From Dioscorea cayenensis subsp. rotundata (taxonomy: Eukaryota > Streptophyta > Magnoliopsida > Dioscoreales > Dioscoreaceae): a stretch of 64,000 bases of DNA. Where the stretch lies: the NCBI RefSeq assembly GCF_009730915.1, contig NC_052474.1, positions 4,809,501 through 4,873,500 of the forward strand, given 5' to 3'. The notes beneath the pieces are model-generated. The model ran no database searches. It was not told where the DNA came from and was given only the letters and a program-made list of their open reading frames with translations. Of this stretch, positions 12,301-25,600 are shown piece by piece. Within the stretch, counting starts at the first letter, position 1, and each line of letters starts with the position of its first letter. Both the position numbers and the translations under genes were made by a program.

Positions 12301-15300
12301 CTTATCTAATAACTTGGCGAGGAAGAAGAGTGAAGACTGCAAATCATGAAGAGCTTGATTACTAAAAATAAAACTTACATTGTGGTCTAGAAACATGTAA
12401 AGATCCCGAATAAGAGATGCATGTTGTGATTCATTTTCTGAAGGAATCTGGGATACACCACAATCCTCAAGAAGCAATACGTGGTTAACATCTTTACTCC
12501 AAAGGCCTAAAATTGAATTCCTGAGGAAAAGGAAAAACACCTGATAATAGAAAAATATGCATAAAATAATTTCATAAAGGTAAAACACAAAAACTAGATG
12601 ACATGGATTCAATCAAATGTAAAAAGGACTAAAATAAAATAAAAAATAAGGGTAAAACCCTCTTCAGTATCAGAGCAAAGGTAATAAGAAGGATAAAGAA
12701 CTGCAAAAGAAATCAATGAACCTGCACCTTATAAATTCCTTCATAAATAAATAGTTTTTTGCGTTTGTCAACTTTTATTAGCTTCTATTTTTAATGGCAA
12801 AATACATTCTTCATTACCATAGACACAAGTAGCGAAAAATATAAATGAGAAATGCCTATATTACCTAATCAACTGTCAAAACCTGGTGTTCAGGTACTGA
12901 ATGATTTCTCATTGTTCACTTGTCTATTTTGGTTTGCTAGGCATTCTATTATAATTAAATAAAGAACTACTGAATAAAATGAACCAGAATTTTCTAAATT
13001 CCACAATTAGTCCCTGGTCAAGTTATTTGATCAAAGAAAATGTTATTTATGGACCAAAACAAAGAATAACACTTAGGTTCAAATACAAAGAAATTAACCA
13101 CATAATTAAGCAGCAACCATAACAATAAAAAGAACAACAGCAACAACAGCAACAACAACAACAACAACAATGGCAACAGCTTAACAAAAGCATGATTCAA
13201 GAATTAGGCCCTCCTACTATGAGGGGAACACCTAGTGGAGCTGAAAAAATCATAGCTTTCCTGGGTTTCATGTATTCAATTTACTTGCTTATGCAATCAG
13301 ACAGTCATAGCCTATATATATGGCACAAAGAAGCAGTAGACATAAAAATGTTAACTCAATCTTCTGGAAAGTTTGAACAGTAAGTGATAGAACAACTAAA
13401 CAATGTTGATTAGGTAAACATTATACAAAATATTAAGACCAGGCTATAGGTTCTAAAACCACAATCAGGCATATCTTTATGTTAAATAACTACAAGTGTA
13501 ACATAGAAAATATCATAATCAAATTATACAAAATATTAAGGCCTGACAAAGGACAAGCATGATCTAAACTAGTAGTTGCATACTTAGAAGACAAGATACA
13601 CACAACAACATAAAAAGCATGAAATCATCTGTAAAATCTATGAATTTTACAGTAAAAGGAAAAAAGTAAAACCAACCTGCAGTCCAGATATTCCTGAAGA
13701 CCACCTTTGCGCTTGAAGATATCCTTGAATATTATTTTTTCAAGCGGGCCAGCAGCAGAAACTCGCAAACCAGCTGCTACTGCTGATGTACTCACATCAG
13801 CAGCCTCAACCAATATGTTTAAGTGGGAATCAGATTTCCCACTCATTCTGGGAGGCCTGTCTCCATCGACAAGACATGTATTTGCAAACAATCCTTGCTC
13901 ATGGATTAGAACTTCCCAGTCAACATCTCCTTCATAGGCCATGTCACCATGTCGACGTTTCTTTACACTCCGCATTACCCGAGGAAGTGTTGATTGCTGA
14001 TCTGCATCATCAATTTCAGACACTGAAGCTGTGGCAGTTAGATGAGTTTCCACTAGATCAACCATATTGCTCTGAGGATATGTTGCACCGTTATCCCTTT
14101 TGATTAACTGATCAGGACTAGAAAATTGTTCGTTTGAAGCATCATGAGAACATTGGTTCATCAACGGAGCCCCTTCAACAGATTGCTCTACAGAATTACC
14201 ACCTGTGGGAAATGCCTCACAATTGGAAGGGAAAGCAGAAGCTGATAGTTTGGCCGTTGCTGATGTAGCAAGGGATAAATTCACACGAGCTGTTTCAGAT
14301 AAACCATCATTAATTCCCAATTTTTCTTCCATTGTCAAGTGGCCAAAACTAACTCCAGAGCCAGGTAAAGGATCATTAAGAGGAAATTGGTCTAAAACAT
14401 CAGAATTATTTTGAATTTCTTCCTGTTTCTCACCTACATCTGCAGCAGACAAACCTTGAGGACCACTCAAGTTTTCTTTGAACCCATCATCAAAACATGA
14501 GTTACTGCACAGCTGTACTGCTACAGCAGATATCATAGCGCTCTGATTAAGGGATCCTGAAGATTCCTTTACGCTTAAAGAATATGGCAGTAAGTCTCCA
14601 TCACACCCTGCATTGTTGTCTGAAATCCTGTTTTCATGTAAAGAAAATAATTCAGTATCCAATGTTGGATCTGGACAATCCACATCAACATTAGTCCCAA
14701 TTAACGGTCCTTCATAATGATCATTTGAATGACAATCATTTAAGCATGGCATGACTTTTTCCCTGGTCAGATGGATTACAGGTTTTACTTGTGGCAAAAC
14801 ATCAAATGACTGAACAAATAGTTTAGCTGGCCTTCTGGATTCCTCTGACACTTCCAGTCCTTCTCCAGGACATGAATCTCGAAACAAAGTAGGGCATGAA
14901 AACTCAAGAGGTTCATTTATCACATCCTTTAATGACAAGGGCTTTGTCCCAGGAGTTTCTGCAATATTTTCTTTGTCACAAGATGGTTTAATTCTGCCAG
15001 TAACATCTGTCCATATTGGCACATTAGTCAAAGTAGCTTCACATTTCAAGTGAATTTTCTTGTCATTAGTACAGGGCTTCAAGCCATCCTCCAATTTATG
15101 TTCTTCCTCTTTCAGAGGCGGATCTACATTGCAGGTCTGGATCAACTTGTTATTAATTCCTAAAGATCCATAAGACTGAAGACCAGAAAGTTCTGAGTTT
15201 TCAATATTTCCTTCAGAAGATCTAATGGCATCACAATCACTATCAAGCCTAGCACCCTCAACTTTTCCTTCAATGCCAGAAACAGATGGAGATTCCTTGA

Positions 15301-16183
15301 GAAGTCTAGAATTTGAGCCTTCCATGCTTATCTTGGTGTCTTTACCCAGCTTAACCGAAGATTTCTTCTGTGCCCCTCCTCTGCTTTTACAGGCCAAAGA
15401 CATGCTAGTGCTACAAAGGTTTTCCAGAGTTTCATCAACAGGGTTCCTGTCACCAAGCTCACTAACCATACCCTCCACCTTGGTTGCCTGAGAGGTACTG
15501 CTGCGAGATTTCCTACCTCTCCTCCTGGCAACGCCAGGTTTCCTCACTCCATCAAATGACGAGTTAATTCCAGCAATTGACAACCCATCTTCAATACCTT
15601 GATGATGAACCCTATCTACCGGCTTCTGTTGCTTTGCTGCAGAACGAGATCTCCTCACAGAACCTGAATGAGCCTTCTGGATGAAGGTAAAAAGCGAATC
15701 CCCAGAACTCACATCGGAAGAATGATCTGAACCATCAACAACCCCAGCCAAACCTCCCTTCACATCTTTTTTCACTGAACCAAGTCGCAATCTCTTGCTC
15801 CGGTTCTCTGTCTCATCATCCAATCTGGCATCCCCCATCAAGGAACCATTCTCACCACTACCACCAACGCCATCTTTACCCCTCTTAGGACCCTTGAGCT
15901 TCTTCTTCAAGGTAGCCAATGTATCACCCATCTCACCAGAATCGTCCTCGGCTACGCGATTCTCAACCCTAACCCCAAAACCCCCCTTCGCCTTCCTAGA
16001 GACTCTTCGCTTCTTGAGCTTGAACATCGAGACAATCGGCATCTCATCGTCATCGGATCTAGCCGAAAGCACCGCCTGGCTTATCGAATCCCCATCAATT
16101 CCAGAGCTCCTCGAACTAGACCTAGGAGGGGCCGACTCCAACCCTATCTCTCCATGCCCAAGAGCGGACCTCTCATCACTCAT
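6395..16183 (-). CDS. LDL3: LSD1-like lysine-specific histone demethylase, LDL3 type (SWIRM + FAD amine oxidase)
   Basis: Eight coding exons on the minus strand with consistent phases: 16183-13677, 12520-12379, 12063-9610, 9508-9415, 8354-7876, 7765-7061, 6664-6590 and 6460-6395, giving 2,173 residues. The first 790 or so residues are a low-complexity Ser- and Lys-rich region starting MSDERSALGH. A SWIRM domain spans about residues 795-900 across exons 1-3 (YLDCR, LGLWSKDV, LYMFLDH). The FAD site IGAGPAG is near residue 1107, followed by EARDRIGGRVYTD. GFGVLNKVV near 1437 carries the lysine equivalent to LSD1 Lys661, and FFAGEATCKEHPDTVGGAM is the C-terminal FAD motif. A short linker takes the place of the LSD1 tower. 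Tail motifs (KIPSFHKFARREQYAQMD, VVEFLDFKRKNK) are typical of plant LDL3. The family removes H3K4 methyl groups in the nucleus. It is longer than Arabidopsis LDL3, mainly in the N-terminal region. Confidence 0.93.
13132..13170. repeat. CAA/CAG microsatellite in LDL3 intron 1
   Basis: About 13 AAC-type trinucleotides interrupted by two CAG units, inside the 1,156-bp first intron. Intronic, so it does not affect the protein. Confidence 0.9.
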
Positions 16184-16440
16184 TAGGTACTAAGTTTTGA
16201 CACAGGACCTTCGAAGAAGAACAAGAATAACCACATGGAAATCAAGAAAGCTTGTTTTCAAGGGTTGTTTCAGATTCAAAGAAGAGAGGACTGACCTGTG
16301 AGCCAAGCAGGCAATCTCGGCGGCGGGCTCCCCGGCAGCGACAACGGCGACGGCGGAGTTGAAGAAGCTTGCGCTTGCTTCGTCTGGTGCCGGGGGGTGA
16401 GGCGTCGTAGGCTTTTTTATTTATTTTAGATGGGAAAGAG
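16184..16440 (-). promoter_or_regulatory. 5' leader and proximal promoter of LDL3-like gene
   Basis: GC-rich, C/G-repetitive stretch upstream of the LDL3 ATG. On the minus strand CACAG followed by GTCAGT near 16295 is a plausible 5' UTR donor, so the leader may contain an intron that ends just before the ATG. The transcription start cannot be fixed from sequence. Confidence 0.45.
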
Positions 16441-16532
16441 AGAGAGAAGCGAGAGGATGGTTTGGTGAACGTGTTCCCTCCCTTATTTTGTGTGCGCTGG
16501 TTATTGATCTATTGTTGCAACCGGATCATACT

Positions 16533-16558
16533 TTTATTTATTTATTTATTTATTTATT
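16533..16558. repeat. (TTTA)n microsatellite
   Basis: About 6.5 perfect TTTA units just upstream of the LDL3 leader. Confidence 0.9.
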
Positions 16559-16559
16559 G

Positions 16560-19500
16560 GTCCTTTTATGTGGGGTAAAGTTGTTATTTTGATTGGATTT
16601 TGAAATGATTTAAATTTAATTGAACTTGTGACAATTTGGGTCTAGGGTTTTCACTTTGAGAAACATTATAATTAATTAAAGATATAAAAAATAAGAGTTT
16701 ACATCTGAGAAATGTAATGTTGTTTGTTTGATGTGATTTTCTTTTTATTTATTATTATTTTTTTATCATGGAGATTACACAATTGATTTTGTTGCATTAG
16801 GGTTTTTAAGTTGAGAGGTTTGGGAATTAATTCAAGACTAACATAAAGTTTTCTGGATTTAGGCTAAATAAAACGCTCATGCCTTTGAATACACTTGTTA
16901 GTAGCTATTGGTCCACTGGCACAATTTTAGTGCCTACAAAATACAGCAAACAGAAGTTCAATTTTAGTGCTAGAACTCAAACCAAAGCACATATGAACCT
17001 CATGACTTCAAACAGACGGACCAAATTTCAGTTTAACATGCAAATAAAAGGTGTGCTGCTGTTTTTGACCTCTTTCATGAAGGTTTTATGATGCACGTCA
17101 GCATAATTGTGCATAACTTTAAAGAAAATTACAAAACCCAAGTAGCCAACAAATGTAGCCTTATCACTAGAGAATTCTATTTCAATTATACTATAGGATA
17201 TAGTCACTCAATTTCCACACACACACACACACACAAAATTTCGAAGTTCACACAGCAAGATAACTTCCTAGAAAGTGAAGATAAACATAACAAATAAGAG
17301 CAAGCCAACAGAAGATACAACCACTAGTGAAAGGTCATGGAAATTCATCAGAAATTTTGAAAGCCAGTTCAAAGAACTTTCAATTCCGGAACAGATACTA
17401 GCCTATCCTCTCTTACATAATATTAAAATTCTAGCAAATTCCTTCTCAATTTATCTGCCTGAGAAACTTATGACCTGGTGTTAAAAGCAGGAGTTCAAGT
17501 TACTTTCACAGCACTGTTGGTGTCACTGTGTTTTCAAGGCAATAGTGGTAACCAAGGCCTGAATTGAGGCTCTCAATGTTTAAGGCTCACACTAGAAGAC
17601 TAACAGGCTTCACCTCAGCAGTGAAAAATGGTTTTGGAAGCATGCCAATTCTTGATATACAGTATACATGCATGATTAAAAAAAAAAAAAACTGACAGAA
17701 ATTTAAATGAATGAATCACTCTGTTCAAGTAGACTATTTGGCTTTGACTTAGCAATAGCAGAGTCCAAACAATTCAATTATCCACATACTACATTGGAAC
17801 AAGATGACGAAAACATGTTGAAAGAATTTCTATATTTCACCTTTTAGAACATGTAAAAATGCCAAAAAAAGTTTCTTAATGAGGATGTTAAGGGGATCAG
17901 GGACCTCAGATATACCCGCCATCTGAGAAGATAAGATAATTCTTGATTCTCTACCTTGAGCACAAAAGAATATTGCTAAACCAAATTGCTTCTCTATCTT
18001 GATGATTCTACCTTGAGCACAAAAGTATATAGTGTTTCTTCAACCTACAGCCAAGCTAGTAATGTATGAAAATGAATAGAAAAAAGTGAAAGAATGACGT
18101 CTCAGAACATTAGGTAGTCAGCTACTTCAATAAGGGAAAAACTAATTTTGCAATTACAGAGAGTTAAAAATGTAAATCACTGACTTATAGCTTAAAGTCA
18201 AACACTCCAAAATTAAAACCTCAAAAATAATCATGATGGCAACAGCTGTTGAGAACCAAGAGACTTACTAATTCACAGGCATAGATTCAATCTAGTCATC
18301 ATCGGGGATGTCATATTGTTAGCTGCTCTGTGGCCACAGGAAGAACCCTGTCAAGAATCAGCATTGTGTTTAGACTAGCACAACACAAATCCATGGTGCA
18401 GCATAGAAGTCTTGTACACTATTCCATAAATCTGGAAACAAGATGTCCATGGTAGAAATGAAAAAATAACCAGGTCAGTTAGATAGTAGAAACAAAAGAA
18501 AGTATCTAAAGAGACTAAGGCAAAATATTTATTTGATAAAAATGTATTGATTTGTAATTTATCAGAAGATCCCTTTGAGCATAAATATAAATAACTAAAA
18601 TGAATATCAGCAGTTTGCTTTTATACGGTTCAGTATCTTTTAAATGACTTCAGAAACAATAACACATCTTTTAGCTGGTTAGCCCCTTGACATGATCCTA
18701 CTTCCCTCAAAAACAAGCAAACTATGCATATGCATGCATGTAGCAGCTCATATGAAGAATACTCACTTGCAAAGAGAATGGCACAATCTAAAATTTGCCT
18801 GATGGTAAACTCCAAGAGAACTAAAAGTAGACAGCCAGGTTAGCAGTGAGATCTGGACAGGCAGGGCCCAGCAACAGATGTGACCCTTAATGAGAAATGA
18901 TCCACAAATCCATCACAGGATAAGGAAGTCATAAAAGGGGAGAAAAAGGCAGAGGCTTTTCTTGGCTGAAATTGATGTGATCAAGTTGGATGTCAGCTAT
19001 CCATTGACAGCCTATAGTGTCAATCACAAGCCGGTCAGCAGTAGTAGTATAACCATTGAAATAGGGTTTCATGTAAAAATAGCACAAATCTAAATAACAA
19101 GTATCAACTGAAATGGCCTGCGATCTTATGATACCAGAATCATCTGCCTGCCAATAAGCTACCAGAAAAATTACACTTCATCTACATGAAAAAACAGCAT
19201 ACAATCACTTTGATTAGAGGATCATCATCATGCATATTACCAAGGGTTTTAAGAGACAGATAAATAAATCAACTTATATGTCAACAAACTTATAAATGTA
19301 CCATATCACTGAATTCCATTCATAGTTCTGTACACCAACATATAGCACATTCAACAAAACCTCAAATTAGAAAATATTCTTCAATTATGTTGGTAGTTCA
19401 ATTTCCATGTCTACTATATTTCTTGAACTGCCATGTGATATCTATTTCTCCTCTCCTGGTGAAAGATTTTTTTTCGGTCTGCTTACTATTCATAGTGAGA

Positions 19501-19601
19501 AAACAGAGGATGGAATACAATTCTAGAAACTACTATATTGAGGATAAACAAAAAACATATTATCCACCAAATTAGGATAAAGTACTGGTAATCAAATAAT
19601 A
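16560..19601. other. Intergenic DNA between LDL3 and the TMEM42-like gene
   Basis: AT-rich noncoding sequence. The part nearest 19601 is probably the 3' UTR of the minus-strand TMEM42-like gene. It holds a (CA)10 tract at 17216-17235. I see no conserved coding segment. Confidence 0.55.
17216..17235. repeat. (CA)10 microsatellite
   Basis: Ten perfect CA units in intergenic DNA. Confidence 0.9.
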
Positions 19602-22600
19602 CTAATCTGAACTTGACTTTCTTTCGATACTTGATTTGCTGAGGACGAACACACCAATAATGATGCAAATAGCCCCTGCAAACCACTGTTAGTCAAGGAA
19701 TTAGTTCATCAATTCAAAGTAATTGACATAAAAGATGAGACCAAATCCACATTCATGAAAGTCATAAGTTGTTCTTATTGCATCATCTGTCATTTACAAT
19801 ACATAACTGCATACAATTAGCATAAGTTACCTCCTGGCATTGTCACTAGACATTAGAATTCAGATGGACTTTTTCTAGTTCCACAAAATTGAATTGACAT
19901 TTGACAAGGCAAATATATATATATATAAACAACTAATTGGCATTGATAAATAGGCGGAGAGATTTATCATTAAAAATATCTTTTACAATATCGTTTACAA
20001 TATCTTGAGTATTATTCTATATAAACACATTAGAACAGGTATAATTTGACTTCATTACTCAAATTGAAAATATCAAACATCAAAAATCTTTAAAACCCAG
20101 CTAGCACACACTTGAAAGCCAATTCGAAGATCAGTGATGAATGACACAAGTTCTCTCACATCAGTAACTAAGATACAGGAGCAATTTACTTAGAAGATTC
20201 AAGAAATTAAAGATCAAAGTTCATTAAATATTGAAACATTTGATGCAAGAAAGAAAAGAATGACCAACAGAAAATGATCATGTTTGTAACAAAACTCCAG
20301 TGCACTGGGACCATTCACAACTCAGCCCTGTTTCTCTTAACAGGCTCAACTTCCATATTGTATTAACTGTAAAAATGGAAGGGCAAATGCATCTTTTAGG
20401 CCAAGCACTTAAAATGATTGTATAGATGGGAAGAAAGGCATAAACCAATGTCAAGGAAAGGTTCTCCTTTCCCTATTTTCATATGCAATCCTATGTTCCA
20501 ATTATTGTGATCACAGGAAAATCGAAATTTGATCCACTTGGCCTTCTTACAAAAGGCTTGTGTCTGCTAGGTGGTACTAGAGAGAGGACTCCCCTCACCC
20601 CTGGTAGCACCTAGCTCCTGGTGAATAAGCTTCGGATCTAGACATAATGTCAAATGATTTAAAATTATTGGGACAGCAACTGATTCACATTGAAACGCAA
20701 TGAAAACTCAGAGGAAGCAATTGAAAGAAAGCATTGAACTCTTGCACCAATTATGGCCTGAAAACCAAGAGTTTCTAGGGAAAGACAAGGACAAGGAGAA
20801 TTATTATCCCAATTAAGTATAAATGTCACTCAAGCAGGTATTCTCACTTTCTACTTATGCCCATTGCCTATGGTCAACCATATTTGATGGTAATGAGATA
20901 GATCTCATTGCTCTTCCCCTCTTCCATATGAGTACTATTGAGACAACATGAGGTACTAATCACCTGCTAGAATTTCAAACTTTGGTGGGAACCTAACTAT
21001 TACGTACACATACTAGATTTCTGAGGTACAACAGTTCAATGACATGATGGACATCTATGAGAAAAGAATGGTCACCTAGTAAGTAGACTTCTGAGTTCTG
21101 GCTCAAAAGGGTACAGCAGTTTGGTGGAATCAGCTTTATAAGAACCAGCAACAGTAAAGGAAAAACCGAATAAGGATTAAGCATAAGCAAAAGCTAATTA
21201 AAACCCACAGCAAAGTTCTTTTAGCAGCACTCATGCCTAGGCGGTGGAACAGGGAAAGGCCAACCCCTACTAAGACCACTTAGCAGCCCAGATGATTTTT
21301 TTTATATGTTAAATAAAATGTATAAATCACATTTATTAAAAGAGGTCAAAAGAATGAACAAAGAAAAATTTATAAATACATTTTTAGGATATTATTTCGG
21401 AATTCTTAACTAATGTTGAACAAAACTATTTATAAAACCACTGGACAAACTCAACTAAATACAAAATGTGTTTCAAGATTCAAAAATTGTTAATCCAAAG
21501 TTTAAAAGCGGTCATGATTAAAATGTTAGTTTATACATGATGGTCTGGTCATGATTAAGATGTTGGTTTATACATGACGGTACAATCAGAAAATAACAAC
21601 ATGAGGTTGAGGAAAATATCAAAAATAAAACTGGGGTTTGATTACTTTGATCATTGTAGAGTTGAATAGATCACATAAGTCTGATTTTGACCTTTTTTAG
21701 GAATGAAGTTGACTTGATCGCATAACTTAATTAATATCATTCGTCAGGTTTGCCATTTTGGTTGGTCATTATTAAGTTTGGACAATCACATAATTTAATG
21801 ATGGTTTCACTTAAATTTGGTCCTTTTGATTATAATTACGGTGAGCGGATCACATTACTTGTTTGACAGCTTTAGTTAGGTTTGATCATATAACGGATCA
21901 GGAAACTATTATAGCACAATCAATCTTATTGAACTGAGTTGGGTTTCATCAAATCTTCTTGTGCCAAATTAAAATAACTAGAACTAATTCGCCATTAAGC
22001 TCACTAGGCAGCCATTAATCTGGTAGAAACTCCTATATAGTTGCCTAATCTTTCTCTTGTAGATGCCTACAAGCATGTAAATCATGTTTTAGCAATGACA
22101 CTCCTAAGATAAGATATAAGATAAGCAGGATTCAAAAAATCATTAAAGATTTAAGAATATCTAGAAGATATGCAAAAGATAATAAAGAGTCTATTTGAAA
22201 TAATAAAGAAGATTGATTAAAAGTATTAAGAAGATTAATAAAGATTTAAAAAGATAAAGAAAAAATTAAATAAATCAACATAAATAAGAACATGGCAAGG
22301 AAAAACCAACATTTTGTATTTGAAAATCCTAACCAGTTTCATGGCATGCAGAGACAAAGTATTACCCATGAAAGATTTTACTTAATCATCCAGCAACACT
22401 GTCCCTCAAACAACGGAGGGGCCGGGAAAATTCTTGTCTTTAACTGTCTTACCACATAGAAATTATTCACTGTCTTAGTATCATGAGCCTAGTGAGACTT
22501 CCTACACAAGCCCTTTAATAGCACTACACAGATGGAGGACATCCAATTATAGCACTAGAATTTGTACTCTACAGAGTTCATCCAGCTCTAAAGTTCACAG

Positions 22601-25600
22601 ACAGCAAAATCAAGCTGTGAAGCAATAACAAAATAATTTCGCATCAAAATTTATTGGGTTTCTTAACTAAGTCTCTTTTTTAAGTTCAAATGAGTCAATG
22701 GATTTAAACAAAAATTAGGCTTCCATTCATTGTGGGTTTAAACTTAAATTTTGAGTCACCCAATATGTTCCCTTATGGACCAGGGCACTTTTTCTAATGT
22801 TATAATAATGTGAGTAAGTTAATGTCAGTGGAAGGACCGCAATTAATTCTCAGGAGGTGTTACTATACAGCTGATGGCTAAGAGAACTAGTATAACTATT
22901 TTGAAAAAAACAATGAAACTTTGATCAAGGGAAATAGATTTTCATGATCTACAACATCAAGCACAAAAGAAAACTAAAAAAAATTAACAAATAAAAAATA
23001 ATAATAAATAAGATTCTAAACCTGCATATGTTGATAATTTTTTTTATATTACTTTTGAGATTCCAAACATTTCTTTCGGAAAACTTCAACTTCATTTTGA
23101 TTTTTATATTTTGTTTGTATGGACTTAAAAGATGTTAAGTAAATTGTTACACATATATTTTCTTAGAATTCTTAAAAACATCCTTTATTTTCTTACAGCT
23201 GTCCCAAATTCACCATAGGTACAATTAACTGAGCCAAAACATTAAATCTTACTTTTCATTTGGTTTTGTTAAAAAGCCACATCAATCTTGTATCTCGTCA
23301 GAGAGGGTTTCTATGGGTTTCGCAGCAAGTGATTCTATTCATCATGGAAAAGCTTGTGTGTCAGAGCTGTAGAAGTGAACAGAGTAACCAAATCACAAAA
23401 AAAAATGAAATAACTCTGTTGGAGGATTGAAAATCCCACATGCTAGACCGGCAATTTTTATGGGTTCTAAATAGATGCTGGTTTGCAAGACAAGAAGGTG
23501 CTCACAGGATGATCCTTCAGATCAACCAGAAGGAATCAACTGTGTGAGACCTTCAGAGTTAGGATGACCAAAGTACAATAGAGTCAACGTTGATTTTCCA
23601 GATTTTACCAGGTAACTACACAGAGGATTTCTTAAATTGAATTGAAAGTTTGGAACTCCAGCCAAATATATGCAATGAGATTAGGTTATTTCTCATATAT
23701 AAAAGTTGGAGAATGCATGCCAATATACATCAAATTTGCAGCAAAGTATCAATGCTCACAATTCAAGAATGGACAGAACAGCAACCCAGAGTACTGGAAC
23801 AAGGCTCAATATGAAAAATAATGGAAATGAAGCTGGCAGGATTAAGGAGAGGGCACAACACACTGGTGTATCACAACCAGACAAGATTAAATTCAGCCCT
23901 TTATTTCTCAGGCAGTGGGATTGGTTCTATGACTTACCAATGCCCTTATGAAGAGGCAATATGATTGACCATGATGAGAAATCAACCGACGAACCCATAT
24001 ATGATAAGTCAAACTAAGAAGAAAATTGATTAGTTGCCGACAAAAGTGAAAGCTTTGTGGTGAGGCTTTGGCTAATAAATACTGAGACTGGCATTCCTGT
24101 GACTGGTTCAATAGGTATTTTCTTTTATGGACCGGTTCATATTTGGAGTTGGGTTCATTCCTGCAGTAATGATCACAACACCTTTGCATGAAAAAAGAAA
24201 AGGATTCTAGGAGGGGGTTTATCTTCTACATCAAGCTTCTTTCAAAAGAAAGAATAAGCACACTATTCAGATGAAGGTAATACTAAAAATTTGATATCCA
24301 AAGCAATTAATTAAGTCCAGGATATACCAGTTGTTGGAATTCCATAGAGAAATTTCCAATCCTATACCAGTTGTTGGCCCCGCAAGTTTCTTTTCAACCA
24401 CAAAATTTTAAAGATGGAACAAAGCATGAATTATCTAATTTTTTAGGAAAGCAAAATATTATCCACGTTGCAGGATCAGTTCACACAAATACAACAAATA
24501 CAGCACGCGATAATTTCAGGCTGGAAACCAATTTTCCTAACCTAAAAAGTTGGTACATAAAGTTTACCAGAGATGAGATACCACATGGATGGGCAGTTGA
24601 GAATGAAATTATATAAATTAGCTAGAGGTAATGTGTTGTTAATTGTCACTGCTCCTATGACAATTGACACCAAAAAAAGATGGATCATGGCTCATGTGTA
24701 TAGGTTGCTGATCCATAAATAAGATCATAACAATATTTTATTTATATACATTGATTGGATGATATGCAAGCTGTGCTAGCAGCATCACCTGTCTTTTTTA
24801 AAATTCATTCAAGAAGTCACTACCATCAAATTCAAGTTCGACCTTGGATGTATGAAGGATGGACTTCAAAACACCAGATGATATTTATGAGTGGCTTTTG
24901 ACACCATTTGGCCTCTAATACTCCATGCAGTGATGGTGAGCGAGATTAAGGTCATATATTTGTTCCTGCCTTATGGTATATCTGATGCTTCTCAGCATAG
25001 TCATAGCAAGAAAGAGCGTCTATTGCATCTAAAGCAAGTGATGGGAGTTCTTCACTAAGAAAAATTTTGCTTTCACTTGAGGAAGTGTCCTTACTTATGA
25101 GCCCATGTGGTGTTCCTTGGCCATGTGGTTTCTGTGAATGGTATTAAAGCAGATACAAGCAAAACTCGTGCAATATCCAGTTTGTTAAAACTCTAGTCAT
25201 TGAGGGATACTCAAAAATGTCAAGACTTGGCCATCTTTATTGGGATTTTATTAAGGGATTTAGCTCTATAATGAGTTGTTTTACTGAATGGCTCAAGTAA
25301 TCAGATGCCGAGTGCACATCAACAGATGATTAAGCTTTTTCAATTACCACACAAGCTATAACTAAAGATACTGTACATGCACTTTCTGAATTTGAGGTTT
25401 ATATAAATCATTTAGCAATCTGGTGCTTAAGAATAGATGGAGTTCAAAGCCAAAAAAGGGCATCTTATTTTGATCATGATGCACACTGAAATGTCCCAAT
25501 ACTTGAAAGAAATTAAAGTGGAAACTTCTCTAAATTAAGTTGTTGGATTTAAAGAAATTAAGCATCTATACATGACTGATCGTCAGATTTGGCTTTGAAT

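Noticed and set aside
20567-20614. Imperfect hairpin (CTAGGTG ... CACCTAG) in TMEM42 intron, considered as a microRNA precursor
   Set aside because: The perfect stem is only 7 bp with internal mismatches; too short and irregular for a plant miRNA foldback.
23417-23480. LTR-like start TGTTGGAGGATTGAAA
   Set aside because: No second LTR, primer-binding site or TSD could be found, so it is not called as an element.
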